From contig NC_050105.1 in NCBI RefSeq assembly GCF_902167145.1, positions 117,073,898-117,137,897 on the forward strand: a DNA stretch of 64,000 nucleotides. Reading direction: 5' to 3'. Origin of the DNA: Zea mays. Taxonomy: Eukaryota; Streptophyta; Magnoliopsida; Poales; Poaceae. Below, piece after piece: positions 32,901 to 44,845 of the stretch. How positions within the stretch are numbered: the first letter of the stretch is position 1; each line of letters begins with the position of its first letter. A program made the translations under genes and the position numbers. The notes beneath the pieces are model-generated. The model made no database searches and was not told the origin of the DNA. It saw only the letters and a list, made by a program, of their open reading frames with translations.

Positions 32901-34597
32901 TAAACCTCATCCCATTAAAACCAACCCAATTTACTAAGTATACCACTAAAAGGTTTTACATAAGTAAGGTTAACTTGTTTAAATTCAAAAGACCCTACAT
33001 CTTTAAAAGTTGTAAAGTCTAAAGCACATATTGTATCATGCATATGTCTTACGCATTGCATTCATTAGATTGTAATCTTGCCGACGGAGAGTACGTGCTC
33101 ATCCCCGAGCAAGGACCTATCCAAGAGGAGGACCAGGAGCAGGCTTCAGAGGCTGCTATTGAGGATCTCCCCGCAGCCCCAGCAATTGAAGGCAAGCCCC
33201 GGTTTTATGCATAACCATGTTATTATATGCTACTTTACTACACTTAATGCTTGTAGGACTGTAATGTGCACTTAAGTGTAGGAGTTGCTTGAAACCTCTA
33301 GTTGCATGAACTTAGGACTCCTTTTTGAGATGAATACTAGTATGCTAGGTCGAGTAGCTGCTTACTAATCAGGATCTCGGTAGAAGTCGAGTGATTTTTC
33401 TAGCACTCGCGCGAGGTCAGGAATTGATTGTATTCATCTTGATAATGGGATGTATGTTGGTCTATGGACTTGGATCCAGGGAGGATGCCTTGTCCATGAG
33501 ACGGGAAAAAAATGAATTAAGGATTAATGTGTGGATACCTGAGTCAAGCTTTTGAACGTACTAAGCACATGCCGGGAAAAATGGTAACCGGTAAACCTAG
33601 TACCTGAGTGAAGCCGGGCGCGGACTTTATCCCTCATGCGACCTGAGACAGGGTCTCCCATGCTAGCTATGGTGGGTACAAGTGCGGTCACTGCACGGCG
33701 GCAGCCGGGGTCAGTGGAGCATTGTATGCCAAGGCGGTGAGGCCTGGACGCGAACGGGGAATCGATGGGGACGGTTGTCATGTGTGGGGTCGGAGTACCC
33801 TGACATGCCGTGTGTTTAGGTTTACCTTGCAAGGTTTAAAACTCGATTCGAATCGTCTGCTTCTCGCAGCTAATGAGACTGCTTGATTCCTTGTACTGCA
33901 TCGAGTAAGAAGTGAAATGTGGATTACATGAGATAACTTGTTGATTGAACTAATTGCTTGTCACCATGTATGCTTAGAAGGAGCAAATCTAGCTAAGTTA
34001 ATGATGGTAGAAATTGAAAAGCTAAAAGTTGATTTTAGAAACAGCTAGTGCTTTTGGCAAACCAAACCCCTCAGCCAAACAGCTGCATAGTCTAGAGGTA
34101 GAGGAGTAGACTCCTCACACCGGTTAAGTCTAGCTGAGTATTAGTATACTCAGCCTTGCTTGTGGCACCATTTTTGCAGGTACCATGCAGGATGTAGTTG
34201 ATGGTGTGACTTGGCCTACCACCCTGCCACCGGGTTGGACGGTCGAGTGGGATGTTGCTCCGGCAGGAGAGGAGCAGGAGGAGTAGTGGGCTAGGCCCTG
34301 CCCATTTCCTCATTACCGACGACATTGATTATCCGCTGCACTTTATTTTGTGAACTTATTCGCTACTCCAAAAACTCCGATTTATGTAATAATTCCGCAC
34401 TTAATTTAAGGTTTCCTGTTTTATTGTATTTCTTCTGTGACTCACCTTCGAGTGAGATTGTGGAATTTGATCCTGGTTAAGTGGCTCTATCAGACTAGAT
34501 CTGAGGGACTGACGGGTTATTCCGATTTAAGTGTGTTACGGCCCCTGAGGCGTGACTTAGGCACTTAAGCTGGAATAATTCGGGTGGTTCTGCCACA
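29991..34597 (+). repeat. Element G 3' LTR (4607 bp)
   Basis: Near-identical to 19193-23797, offset 10,798 bp before and 10,800 bp after the CG-run indel. Substitutions seen by eye are near 30417, 30851, 30940, 30970, 31092, 31180, 31332, 31427, 32356, 32671 and 33106. It ends CTGCCACA, followed by GCTTC of B'. Confidence 0.96.
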
Positions 34598-34657
34598 GCT
34601 TCATTAGCCAAACGAAGTATACTCAAGACATTCTAAACAAGTTTGGGATGAAGGATG
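34598..34657 (+). pseudogene. Element B' RT fragment between G and C
   Basis: Sixty bases matching the RT of element B (TTCATTAGCCAAACGAAGTA onward). The first five are the target duplication of G (GCTTC), and the last five, GGATG (34653-34657), are the target site of C. Confidence 0.88.
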
Positions 34658-36028
34658 TGAAAGGGAAATGTGCCCTTGGGCCATTTCTAAGTATTTTGGT
34701 GATTGAGTGCCAACGCAAGTACTTTTGATCTATGCAATGTGGTGGACAAAGTGCAAATCAAGTCAAAAGGTATGTTTCTAGACTTAGTACATTGTTTTAT
34801 GGACTAATGTATTGTGTCTAAGTGCTGGAAACAGGAAAGATTGAATTGGAAATAAGATGGCTCTGTTCAGCCAAAGTCAGCTCGGTCTGGGTGCACCGGA
34901 CTGTCCGGTGGTGCACTGGACAGTGTCCGGCGGTGCACCGGACTGTGTCCGGTGTGCCAGGCTGACTCTGGTGAACTGGCTACTCTCGGGACTTCGACGG
35001 CGGTGTACGACTATAAATCACCGGACTGTCCGGTGGTGCATCGGACTGCCCGGTGAGCCGTTCACAGGCGAACTCGTCGCTCTCGGGAGTTGATTAACGG
35101 CGTACGGCTAAAATTCACCGGTCTGTCCGGTGGTGCACCGGACTGTCCGGTGAGTCAACGATCAGCCGGGGCAACGGTCGGCCGAGGATTCCGCGCGTGA
35201 CGCGTGGCCGAGCCAACGGTCACATTGGAGCACCGGACTGTCCGGTGTGCACCGGACAGTGTCCGGTGCGCCAACGACTCTTAATCTGCAACGGTCGGCT
35301 TCACCAAATAAGGAAGGAGATCCGCACCGGACAGTGTCCGATGGTGCACCGGACTGTCCGGTGCGCCAAGCAACAGAAGGCAAGATCAGCCTTCCTGGAA
35401 TGCTCTCAACGGCTCCTAGCTGCCTTGGGGCTATAAAAGGGACCCCTAGGCGCATGGAGGATGACACCAAGTATACTCAAAGCATTCCTAAGCACCAAGA
35501 CTTCGATTCCACGCATTTGTTTCTTCGTGATAGCATCTAGAGCTCTTGTTGAGTTGTGAACTCGTCGGGTTGTGTTGCGAGCTCTTGTTGCGATTTGTGT
35601 GTGTGTTGACATTCTGATTTTGTGCCTTGTGTGCGTTGCTCATCCCTCCCTTACTTCGTGCTTCTTTGTGAACTTCAAGTGTAAGGGCGAGAGGCTCCAA
35701 GTTGTGGAGATTCCTCGCGAATGGGATTAAGAAAAGCAAAGCAAAACACCGTGGTATTCAAGTGGGTCTTTGGACCGCTTGAGAGGGGTTGATTGCAACC
35801 CTCGTCCGTTGGGACACCACAACGTGGAGTAGGCAAGCGTTGGTCTTGGCCGAACCACGGGATAACCACCGTGCCATCTCTGTGATTGATATCCTTGTGG
35901 TTATTGTGTTTTGTTGAGACTCCTCTCTAGCCACTTGGCATTATTGTACTAACGCTTAACCAAGTTTTTGTGGATTAAGTTTCAAGTTTCACAGGATCAC
36001 CTATTCACCCCCCCTCTAGGTGCTCTCA
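34658..36028 (+). repeat. Element C 5' LTR (1371 bp)
   Basis: Starts TGAAAGGGAAATGTGCCC and ends GGTGCTCTCA. It has three tandem CACCGG palindrome units at 34894, 34914 and 34935, against five in the 3' LTR. Further palindromes lie at about 35020-35055, 35116-35153, 35230-35270 and 35322-35375. Confidence 0.95.
35431..35440 (+). promoter_or_regulatory. Element C LTR TATA box
   Basis: CTATAAAAGG after the last palindrome pair, repeated in the 3' LTR at 46451-46460. Confidence 0.75.
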
Positions 36029-36030
36029 AT

Positions 36031-36041
36031 TGGTATCAGAG
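36031..36041 (+). other. Element C primer binding site
   Basis: TGGTATCAGAG two bases after the LTR, complementary to the initiator tRNA-Met 3' end. The base after it is G where the usual site has C. Confidence 0.88.
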
Positions 36042-36077
36042 GTGTTCTCTTCACAAAGGGACTAATTGCCCGAAGAG

Positions 36078-37693
36078 ATGGATCCTAAGGGGAAGGGAAT
36101 CGTGATCAACGATAAGGAGGAGTCCTTCGTCAATGAGCCGAAGGATGACAAGCCTACTGACTCGGGCTCGGGCCACAAACGCAAAGATGGGAAGAAGAAG
36201 AAGACGAGACGCATCAAGGAGATCGTCTACTACGACGATAGCGATGAGTCCACTTCTTCCCAAAAGGACGACTACGACTACGAGAAACGAAAGACGGTTA
36301 ATTCGAACTTTTCTTTCGATTACTCTCGTATTCCGCAGAATTCAAATGCACATTTGCTTTCCATCCCTCTTGGCAAACCTCCACACTTTGATGGGGAGGA
36401 TTACGGATTTTGGAGTCACAAAATGCGTAGTCACTTGTTCTCTCTCCATCCAAGCATATGGGAGATTGTTGAGAATGGAATGAAATTTGATAGCTCGGAT
36501 AGTCCTATATTTATTAATGAACAGATTCATAAAAATGCACAAGCTACTACTGTGTTGTTAGCCTCTTTGTGCAGGGACGAGTACCATAAGGTGAGCGGCT
36601 TGGACAATGCCAAGCAGATCTGGGACACCCTCAAGATCTCTCATGAGGGGAACGACGTCACCTTACTCACCAAGATGGAGTTGGTGGAGGGCGAGCTTGG
36701 AAGATTCACGATGATAAGGGGCGAGGAGCCAACCCAAACATACAACCGGCTCAAGACCCTTATCAACAAAATAAGGAGCTACGGAAGCACGCGATGGACG
36801 GACCACGATGTCGTCCGCCTAATGCTAAGGTCCTTCACAGTACTTGATCCACATTTGGTGAACAATATTCGTGAAAATCCTAGGTACACCAAGATGTCGC
36901 CCGAAGAAGTCCTCAGAAAGTTCGTAAGCGGGCGAATGATGATCAAGGAGGCGAGGTACGTGGACGACGCGTTGAACGGTCCAATCCATGAGCTTCAACC
37001 CATTGCTCTCAAGGCAACGAGGAGCAAGGAGGCGCTACCTAGCAAGGTGGCGCAAGTTGAGGCGGCCGGGCTCAATGATGAAGAGATGGCCCTCATCATC
37101 AAGCGCTTCAAGACAGCGCTAAAGGGTCGCAAGGGACAACCTAGCAAGACCAAGACAAAGGGGAAGCGCTCATGCTTCAAATGTGGTAAGATTGGTCATT
37201 TTATTGCTAACTGTCCCGATAATGAAAGTGACCAGGAACAAGGGAGCAAGAGGGAGAAGAAAAAGGCATACAAGAAGGCTAAGGGCGAGGCACACCTTGG
37301 CAAGGAATGGGACTCGGATTGTTCGTCATCCGACTCCGAAAATGAAGGACTCGCCGCCACCGCCTTCAACAAGTCATCCCTCTTCCCCAACGAGCGTCAC
37401 ACATGCCTCATGGCGAAGGAGAAGAAGGTATGTACTCGAGACAGTACTACTTATGATTCTTCTAGTGATGATGAGTCTAGTGATGAAGAAATAGATTACT
37501 CTAGTTTGTTCAAGGGATTGGATAGAACTAAAATAGATAAGATTAATGAATTGATTGATGCCTTGAATGAAAAGGATAGACTTTTAGAGAAACAAGAGGA
37601 CCTTTTATATGAACAGCATGATAAATTTGTTAGTGCACAAAATTCACTTGCTCTAGAAGTTAAAAGGAATGAAATGCTTTCTAGTGAATTGTC
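36078..37693 (+). pseudogene. gag: Element C gag, 5' part (split by solo LTR E)
   Basis: Starts MDPKGKG at ATG 36078. A TTG upstream is in frame but is not a plausible start. It contains the charged N-terminus, the copia gag core, one CCHC knuckle (CFKCGKIGHFIANC near 37171), the acidic tract and the first part of the coiled-coil region, up to NEMLSSELS. There the solo LTR E enters with duplication TTGTC. The rest is at 40872-41631. As it stands the frame reads five codons into E and stops at 37712. Confidence 0.93.
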
Positions 37694-40600
37694 TGTAATA
37701 CCCACTTTGTAAATAGCTAGAAATAATGCCAATAGAGAAACAATTTCTCCTTATATGGGTTTAACCTTTATGCCTCATCCCATGTGAACACCATATTCAA
37801 AAGCAAATAGTTAATAAAAAGAATATATGCCATTAAAATTATGCATCATGCTGGATTTTATTTTGTGTGCATATTGTGAGAAAATAAAATAAAAATATGA
37901 CAAGAAATATGTTAAAGTCCAAAGTGGAACTTAAAACCCTAAAGAAATGTGGAGGGAGGAAAAGGAGTACAAAAATAAAATAAAATATATACAAGACAAA
38001 TATTATGAATAAAAGTAAGACCATTATGTTCAAATTATACTTTCAATCTAAGAAGAATTCACCAAAAGATTTAAGTGTGAGGTTTGAATTCAAATGAGAT
38101 GGGAAAAATATAAATCAGAAAAAGGAAAAGTAAAATAAAAAGAAAAACTAGCGCATGGGCTGAAACTTGCAGAACCGGCCCATCAACTCCACCGCGCGGC
38201 CAGCCCTTCACCCCCTTTTGCGCGCTTCGCCCTGACATCGGGGGCCCGCTTGCCATATTCACACAGCATCACACCCTCGTTTTTGTTCCTCTGACGTGTG
38301 GGGCTAGCGTGTCAGTGCTCGTCCCTAACAACCTGCCGACGCCCGCGCGCGCAATCGCGGTCTTGGCGTCCGGGAACGTTGAACTCGAGTCCAATCGCCG
38401 CGCGCCTATCAAAGATCGGGCCGAATCCCCTCCTTCCCCCTTCTTGTCGCCGTTTAACCTCAGCCATCTATATACCGAGTGCTCATTGGGGGTCAGCGAG
38501 CTCGTCGCCGCCGAACGCGTGGATCTCGGGCACCTGGGCGTCCGTGGGGTTTCCGGTGCTGCGCCGTGAGCCTGGGAGCATTGGTCGCCGTCATTTTCCA
38601 CGCCGGTGACGCTGCGCAAGCTCAATCGCTCGTCGGACTGGATAACTCGACGTCGCCACGTGTGCCGCGTCCCGGACCCGCTAGACGCCGCAATTCGAGC
38701 CTCCGTCGCCATACTCCGGTATGCGTTCGTTCCAGTTGAGTCCGTTGTCATGCTCGGTACGCGTAGAGGCTATCAATTTGGGTTAATTCGGGTGCTGGCG
38801 CCGATCTGGGGAACTCCGGCGAGGAATCGACCGTGGCCATGGCGGCGCTGCTTGCGTCGGGTGGGCGAAGGGGGGCGATGATCTCGTGGCGTTCGATTGG
38901 AATCGCACGGTGGTGATTAGATCTCGCGTACCCTTTTGCCACAAACGATTTTGGCCATTGATCTGTTGGCGTGCGGTGGAGATTAGATGGAGTGTACTCG
39001 CTCGCCGCGGCTCGATCTGGTCCACTGTCGTCTAATCGGACGGCTCCGGGCGGAAGATACCTCTTCGCCGCGGCGTATTTACTAAAGAGACCCTAGGTAA
39101 TAGGGGAATCAACCTGCAGTACTGCAAACAGGATTCTGAGTCTCGGTTTATTTTGTGCCAGGACCCCTAGGTTTCTCTAGATTTGAGGCCCAGTCCAGAA
39201 ACTATTTAAACTGTATAAATGAATTAGAAATTGAATATTTAATATGAAAATAAATGCTAGGAATTGTATAATTCATAGAAAATTCATATGAACTCCAAAT
39301 TAATTCATTCCACTTTTTAAAATTTTGTAATATTATTCCCTGTCACTTAGAGTCTCTATTTTGTCACTACAACAGTAAGAAAATTAATTTCCCACTTAAT
39401 CCTATTTAAAACACATGAAACCTTTGAAAATTCATAACTTAAATTCTATAACTCCAAAAATTATGACTCCTGTTCCTAGAATTTTATTTTAATATGTAGA
39501 ATATCTCTGTGTATTTTGTCTATATGTTTGGTGTAATGTTAATTTCTCCATATGCACTGTGCTTGTTTGTATTGTGGCGAGTAGAAGAGCCCGTGACCGA
39601 GGATCCTGGTGAGCAGCAGGTTGAAGTAGCTGAGCAGGAGCTCATTGAAGGCAAGTTGTGCCCTTGACCACTTTTTACCCAATAATGTTCTCTAATTATC
39701 ATTTATCCATGCATAGGTCAATTTTGATGGGACCCGATAGGTCACCCTAGATTGTTTATCTCATTACCTTATTCACCCCTGAATCACTTGGGTAGTTTGC
39801 TATTGCTTTATGTGGTTTTGGGATAATCATTTATTACCTCTATGTTCCAATTCTTTTTGTTATTCTATTTATGTTCATGTTGAGATCATTAATGTTAATT
39901 GGAACATAGAGCTTAACTTGAGTAACACGTGCCACCACAAGGGTTTAATGGGACGCCCTTGGCTGACTAATTAGGAAAGCTAGTGGAAGACTACCTTACC
40001 CGAAAGGGGCAAGGGCAGTAGGGGAGTGGTCAGTGTAGGGAGGTCCTTGGTTGATTTTGCTGCGATGGCGGTCAGCCAAGAACCCTGCATTGGAACTTCC
40101 TATAAACTGTAGCGGGTTTTCGGAAGCTAGTGGAACTTTGTAAAGGCCTCGTAGTGTTGCCCTGCCGCGCTTCCTAGGTAGAGGTGTATGGGAAGTCGCG
40201 ATCCCTTGGCAGATGGGTAACATGACTTGTGGGTAAAGGGTACAACCTCTGCAGAGTGTAAAACTGGTATACTAGTCGTGCTCGCGGTCATGAGCAGCTC
40301 AGGACTCTCTGATGTTTAAATTATGGAACTTAAATTCAATTTGGTCATTTGCATTGCATGGGCTTATTATTAATTTTGTTCTATTACTTTATTTATGGTT
40401 TGGTATTTACTTACACTTAGTAACTGCTAATAAAATTTTGACCAACTACTTAAAAGCAACGCTAAGCTTTAACCCCTATCATTGATTAGCCTTACACATC
40501 ACATGAACTCACACCTTTGTGAGTTTATGTCCACTGGTTCCCCACAACTTGTTGAGCTATGATCATGTGTGAGCTCACCCTTGCTGTCTCACACCCCCCC

Positions 40601-40866
40601 ACAGGAGAAGAACAGGTGGTTCAGGAGGAGCCACAAGGCGAGGAGTATGATCTGATCTAGGTGGCGTTTCTCAGTTGACATTGGCGCCGACGATCCTTAG
40701 TTCATTTTATGTTTATCCTTTTATTTTGTAATAAGTCTTCTGCTATGTAATAAGTACTCTGATGTTTTGTGACATTTATCTCTATACACTCTGTTATTAT
40801 ATATGTTGTCTTCTTGGCGCATGTATGAGATGCACCTGGCTTTGTTCCTTAAAGCCGGGTGTGACA
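37694..40866 (+). mobile_element. Element E: solo LTR (3173 bp) of a G-related gypsy element
   Basis: Starts TGTAATACCC and ends GGGTGTGACA, an inverted terminal repeat. It is flanked by a perfect duplication TTGTC (37689-37693 and 40867-40871). It has no gag, pol or primer site, so it is a solo LTR, usually produced by recombination between the two LTRs of one element. Like the G LTR it has an AT-rich start, a GC-rich block with a TATA-like TATATA (38469-38474), AT-rich sequence, two exon-like segments (39585-39650, 40605-40660) and a terminal AT-rich part. The primary sequence has diverged widely from G. Confidence 0.92.
39585..40660 (+). other. Putative two-exon small reading frame inside solo LTR E
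   Basis: Segment 1 (39585-39650) follows GGCGAGTAG and reads EPVTEDPGEQQVEVAEQELIEG, ending at GAAG|GCAAGT. Segment 2 (40605-40660) follows CACCCCCCCACAG and reads EEQVVQEEPQGEEYDLI before TAG. With one preceding base, the 66 and 56 bp give one open frame with a phase-1 join, the same phases and GC donor as in the G LTR (22269-23486). No initiating exon was identified. Confidence 0.4.
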
Positions 40867-40871
40867 TTGTC

Positions 40872-41631
40872 TACATGTCATGACTCTATATCTAGCTTAA
40901 AGAGAATTAACAATGATTTAAATGCTAAACTAGAAGTAGCAAATAAATCTAACTCTTGTGTAGAACATGTTATGATTTGCACTAGGTGTAAAGATTTTGA
41001 CATTGATGCTTGTAGTGAACACCTAGTTTGCATTTCTAAATTAAATGATGAATTGGCTAGTCTTAATACCCAACTTAAGACTAGCAAAAGTGAATTTGAC
41101 AAACTAAAATTTGCAAGGGATGCCTACACGATTGGTAGACACCCCTCAATTAAGGATGGTCTTGGCTTCAAGAGGGAAGCCAAGAACTCAATAAGCCATA
41201 AGGCTCCCATCTCCACCAAGGAGAAAGGGAAGGCCCCTATGGCTAGTAGTGTGCAAAAGAACCATGCTTTCATGTATCATGATAGGAGACATTCTAAGAA
41301 TGCCTTTAGAAGTTATGATGCTTTTGATTTTCATGCTATGACTGCTTCTAGTTCCTATGTTATGCATGATAGAAAGGTTGCTAGGAGAAATGTTGTTCAT
41401 AATATGCCTAGGAGTAATGTTGTTAATGCTCCTAGGAAAGTTAATGAACCTTCTACAATATATCATGCTTGCAATGCTTCATTTGCCATTTGTAGAAAGA
41501 ATAAGAAGGTGATTGCTAGGAAGTTAGGGGCAAGATGCAAGGGAGATAAAACTTGCATTTGGGTCCCTAAGACAATTGTGACTAACCTTGTAGGACCCAA
41601 CAAGAGTTGGGTACCTAAGACCCAAGCCTAA
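40872..41631 (+). pseudogene. gag: Element C gag, 3' part (downstream of solo LTR E)
   Basis: Resumes inside the coiled-coil region after the second TTGTC. It runs through [19 protein letters not shown] and the [13 protein letters not shown] block to the doubled WVPK motif and TAA at 41629-41631. Without E and one duplication copy the two parts total 2376 bp, an exact number of codons, so E is the only break seen in this gag. Confidence 0.93.
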
Positions 41632-41638
41632 ATTTGCC

Positions 41639-44600
41639 TTGCAGGTTTATGCATCCGGGGGTACAAGCTGGATTATCGACAGCGGATGCACAAACCACAT
41701 GACGGGGGAAAAGAGGATGTTCTCTTCCTACGTCAAGAACAAGGATCCCCAAGATTCAATAATATTCGGTGATGGGAACCAAGGCAAGGTAAAAGGGTTA
41801 GGTAAAATTGCTATTTCATCCGAGCACTTTATTTCTAATGTGTTTTTAGTTGAGTCGCTTGGATATAATTTGTTATCTGTTAGTCAATTATGCAATATGG
41901 GATATAATTGCCTATTCACAAATATAGATGTGTCTGTCTTTAGAAGGTGTGATGGTTCACTAGCTTTTAAGGGTGTACTAGACGACAAACTTTATTTGGT
42001 TGATTTTGCAAAAGAAGAGGCCGGTCTAGATGCATGCTTAATTGCTAAGACTTGCATGGGCTGGCTGTGGCATCGCCGCTTAGCACATGTGGGGATGAAG
42101 AACCTTCACAAACTTCTAAAGGGAGAACACGTGATAGGTCTAACTAACGTTCATTTCGAGAAAGATAGACCTTGTGCAGCTTGTCAAGCAGGGAAACAAG
42201 TGGGAGGCTCTCATCACACCAAAAATGTGATGACCACATCAAGACCTTTGGAAATGCTTCATATGGACCTCTTCGGACCCGTCGCCTATCTAAGCATAGG
42301 AGGAAGTAAGTATGGTCTTGTTATAGTTGATGATTTTTCCCGCTTCACTTGGGTATTCTTTTTGCAGGATAAATCTGAAACCCAAGGGACCCTCAAGCGC
42401 TTCCTCAGGAGAGCTCAAAATGAGTTTGAGCTCAAGGTGAAGAAGATAAGGAGCGACAACGGGTCCGAATTCAAGAACCTTCAAGTGGAGGAGTATCTTG
42501 AGGAGGAAGGAATCAAGCACGAGTTCTCCGCTCCCTACACACCACAACAAAATGGTGTGGTAGAGAGGAAGAACAGGACGCTCATCGATATGGCGAGGAC
42601 TATGCTTGGAGAGTTCAAGACCCCCGAGCGCTTTTGGTCGGAAGCCGTGAACACGGCTTGCCACGCCATCAACCGGGTCTACCTTCACCGCCTCCTCAAG
42701 AAGACTTTGTATGAGCTGCTAACTGGTAACAAACCCAATGTGTCTTATTTTCGTGTATTTGGGAGCAAGTGTTATATTCTTGTGAAGAAAGGTAGAACTT
42801 CTAAATTTGCTCCCAAAGCTGTAGAAGGGTTTTTATTAGGTTATGACTCAAATACAAAGGCATATAGGGTCTTCAACAAATCATCGGGTTTGGTTGAAGT
42901 CTCTAGCGACGTTGTATTTGATGAGACTAATGGCTCTCCAAGAGAGCAAGTTGTTGATCTTGATGATGTAGATGAAGAAGACGTTCCAACGGCCGCTATG
43001 CGCACCATGGCGATTGGCGATGTGCGACCACAGGAACAATTGAAGCAAGATCAACCTTCTTCCTCAACAATGGTGCATCTCCCAACCCAAGATGACGAAC
43101 AGGTACCTCAAGTGGAGGCGCATGATCAAGGGGGAGCACAGGATGTTCAAGTGGAAGAGGAAGAAGCACCTCAGGCACCTCCAACCCAAGTTCGAGCGAC
43201 GATTCAAAGGAATCATCCCGTCGACCAAATTTTGGGTGATATTAGCAAGGGAGTAACTACTCACTCTAGATTGGTGCATTTTTGTGAGCATTACTCTTTT
43301 GTCTCTTCTATTGAGCCTTTCAAGGTAGAAGAAGCCTTGCTAGATCCGGACTGGGTGATGGCCATGCAGGAGGAGCTCAACAACTTCAAGCGTAATGAAG
43401 TTTGGACACTGGTGCCTCATCCCAAGCAAAATGTTGTGGGAACCAAGTGGGTGTTCCGCAACAAACAGGACGAGCACGGGGTGGCGACAAGGAACAAGGC
43501 TCGACTTGTGGCAAAAGGTTATGCCCAAGTCGCAGGTTTGGACTTTGAGGAGACTTTCGCTCCTGTGGCTAGGCTAGAATCAATTCGTATTTTGCTAGCA
43601 TATGCCGCTCACCATTCTTTCAGGTTGTACCAAATGGATGTGAAGAGCGCTTTCCTCAACGGGCCGATCAAGGAGGAGGTGTACGTGGAGCAACCCCCTG
43701 GCTTCGAGGATGAACGGTACCCCGACCACGTGTGTAAGCTCTCTAAGGCGCTCTATGGACTTAAGCAAGCCCCAAGAGCATGGTATGAATGCCTTAGAGA
43801 CTTTCTAATTGCTAATGCTTTCAAGGTTGGGAAAGCCGATCCAACTCTTTTTACTAAGACTTGCGATGGTGATCTTTTTGTGTGCCAAATTTATGTCGAT
43901 GATATAATATTTGGTTCTACTAACCAAAAGTCTTGTGAAGAGTTTAGCAGGGTGATGACGCAGAAATTCGAGATGTCGATGATGGGCGAGTTGAACTACT
44001 TCCTTGGGTTCCAAGTGAAGCAACTCAAGGATGGCACCTTCATCTCCCAAACGAAGTACACGCAAGACTTGCTAAAGCGGTTTGGGATGAAGGACGCCAA
44101 GCTCGCAAAGACGCCGATGGGAACTGACGGACACATCGACCTCAACAAAGGAGGTAAGTCCGTTGATCAAAAGGCATACCGGTCAATGATAGGTTCTTTG
44201 CTTTATTTATGTGCTAGTAGACCGGATATTATGCTTAGCGTATGCATGTGTGCTAGATTTCAATCTGATCCAAGGGAGTGTCACTTGGTGGCTGTGAAGC
44301 GAATTCTTAGATATTTAGTCGCTATGCCTTGCTTCGGGATCTGGTATCCAAAGGGGTCTAACTTTGACTTGATTGGATACTCAGACTCCGACTATGCTGG
44401 ATGTAAGGTCGATAGGAAGAGTACATCAGGGACGTGCCAATTCTTAGGAAGGTCCCTGGTGTCGTGGAACTCTAAGAAACAAACTTCCGTTGCCCAATCC
44501 ACCGCTGAGGCCGAGTATGTTGCCGCAGGACAGTGTTGCGCGCAACTACTTTGGATGAGGCAAACCCTCCTGGACTTTTGCTACAATCTGAGCAAAGTCC

Positions 44601-44845
44601 CACTCCTATGTGATAATGAGAGTGCTATCCGAATAGCGGAAAATCCTGTTGAGCACAGCCGCACAAAGCACATTGACATCCGACATCACTTTTTGAGAGA
44701 CCACCAGCAAAAGGGAGATATCGAAGTGTTTTATGTTAACACCGAGAACCAGCTAGCCGATATCTTTACCAAGCCTTTAGATGAGAAGACCTTTTGCAGG
44801 CTGCATAGTGAGCTAAATGTCCTAGATTCGCGGAACTTGGATTGA
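41639..44845 (+). CDS. pol: Element C Pol (protease, integrase, RT, RNase H), intact
   Basis: Open frame of about 1068 codons beginning around TTGCAG|GTT (first codon after the AG is 41645), in +1 relative to gag and without an ATG. Domains by nucleotide: protease [10 protein letters not shown] near 41678, pre-integrase WLWHRRLAH near 42065 with C-x2-C, integrase D, D, E blocks near 42260, 42451 and 42560, RT with YVDDIIFGS near 43894, RNase H with SDSDYAG near 44382, STAEAEY near 44500, and [10 protein letters not shown]. It ends DSRNLD. No nonsense codon or missing catalytic residue. Translation needs frameshifting or splicing at the gag junction. The pol frame overlaps the gag end by about 36 bases upstream of 41639. 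Confidence 0.95.
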   Translation: MQVYASGGTSWIIDSGCTNHMTGEKRMFSSYVKNKDPQDSIIFGDGNQGKVKGLGKIAISSEHFISNVFLVESLGYNLLSVSQLCNMGYNCLFTNIDVSVFRRCDGSLAFKGVLDDKLYLVDFAKEEAGLDACLIAKTCMGWLWHRRLAHVGMKNLHKLLKGEHVIGLTNVHFEKDRPCAACQAGKQVGGSHHTKNVMTTSRPLEMLHMDLFGPVAYLSIGGSKYGLVIVDDFSRFTWVFFLQDKSETQGTLKRFLRRAQNEFELKVKKIRSDNGSEFKNLQVEEYLEEEGIKHEFSAPYTPQQNGVVERKNRTLIDMARTMLGEFKTPERFWSEAVNTACHAINRVYLHRLLKKTLYELLTGNKPNVSYFRVFGSKCYILVKKGRTSKFAPKAVEGFLLGYDSNTKAYRVFNKSSGLVEVSSDVVFDETNGSPREQVVDLDDVDEEDVPTAAMRTMAIGDVRPQEQLKQDQPSSSTMVHLPTQDDEQVPQVEAHDQGGAQDVQVEEEEAPQAPPTQVRATIQRNHPVDQILGDISKGVTTHSRLVHFCEHYSFVSSIEPFKVEEALLDPDWVMAMQEELNNFKRNEVWTLVPHPKQNVVGTKWVFRNKQDEHGVATRNKARLVAKGYAQVAGLDFEETFAPVARLESIRILLAYAAHHSFRLYQMDVKSAFLNGPIKEEVYVEQPPGFEDERYPDHVCKLSKALYGLKQAPRAWYECLRDFLIANAFKVGKADPTLFTKTCDGDLFVCQIYVDDIIFGSTNQKSCEEFSRVMTQKFEMSMMGELNYFLGFQVKQLKDGTFISQTKYTQDLLKRFGMKDAKLAKTPMGTDGHIDLNKGGKSVDQKAYRSMIGSLLYLCASRPDIMLSVCMCARFQSDPRECHLVAVKRILRYLVAMPCFGIWYPKGSNFDLIGYSDSDYAGCKVDRKSTSGTCQFLGRSLVSWNSKKQTSVAQSTAEAEYVAAGQCCAQLLWMRQTLLDFCYNLSKVPLLCDNESAIRIAENPVEHSRTKHIDIRHHFLRDHQQKGDIEVFYVNTENQLADIFTKPLDEKTFCRLHSELNVLDSRNLD

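Larger units (their letters stand above)
19193..34597 (+). mobile_element. Element G: complete young Ty3/gypsy chromovirus with 4.6-kb LTRs
   Basis: 15,405 bp. LTRs of 4605 and 4607 bp start TGTGACACCC and end CTGCCACA. Their tips form an imperfect inverted repeat (TGTGACA/TGTGGCA). The flanks are CCTTC (19188-19192) and GCTTC (34598-34602), a 5-bp target duplication with one mismatch. Order: 5' LTR, primer site, an extra reading frame (ORF0), gag-pol with C-terminal chromodomain, polypurine tract, 3' LTR. The chromodomain and very long LTRs place it in the Del/Tekay group. It is nested in the pol of B'. I do not name the maize family. Its size would fit one of the large-LTR maize gypsy families. 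Confidence 0.96.

Noticed and set aside
37694..40866. Element E as a host gene fragment captured in gag
   Set aside because: Terminal inverted repeats, the TG...CA ends and a perfect 5-bp duplication show it is a solo LTR.
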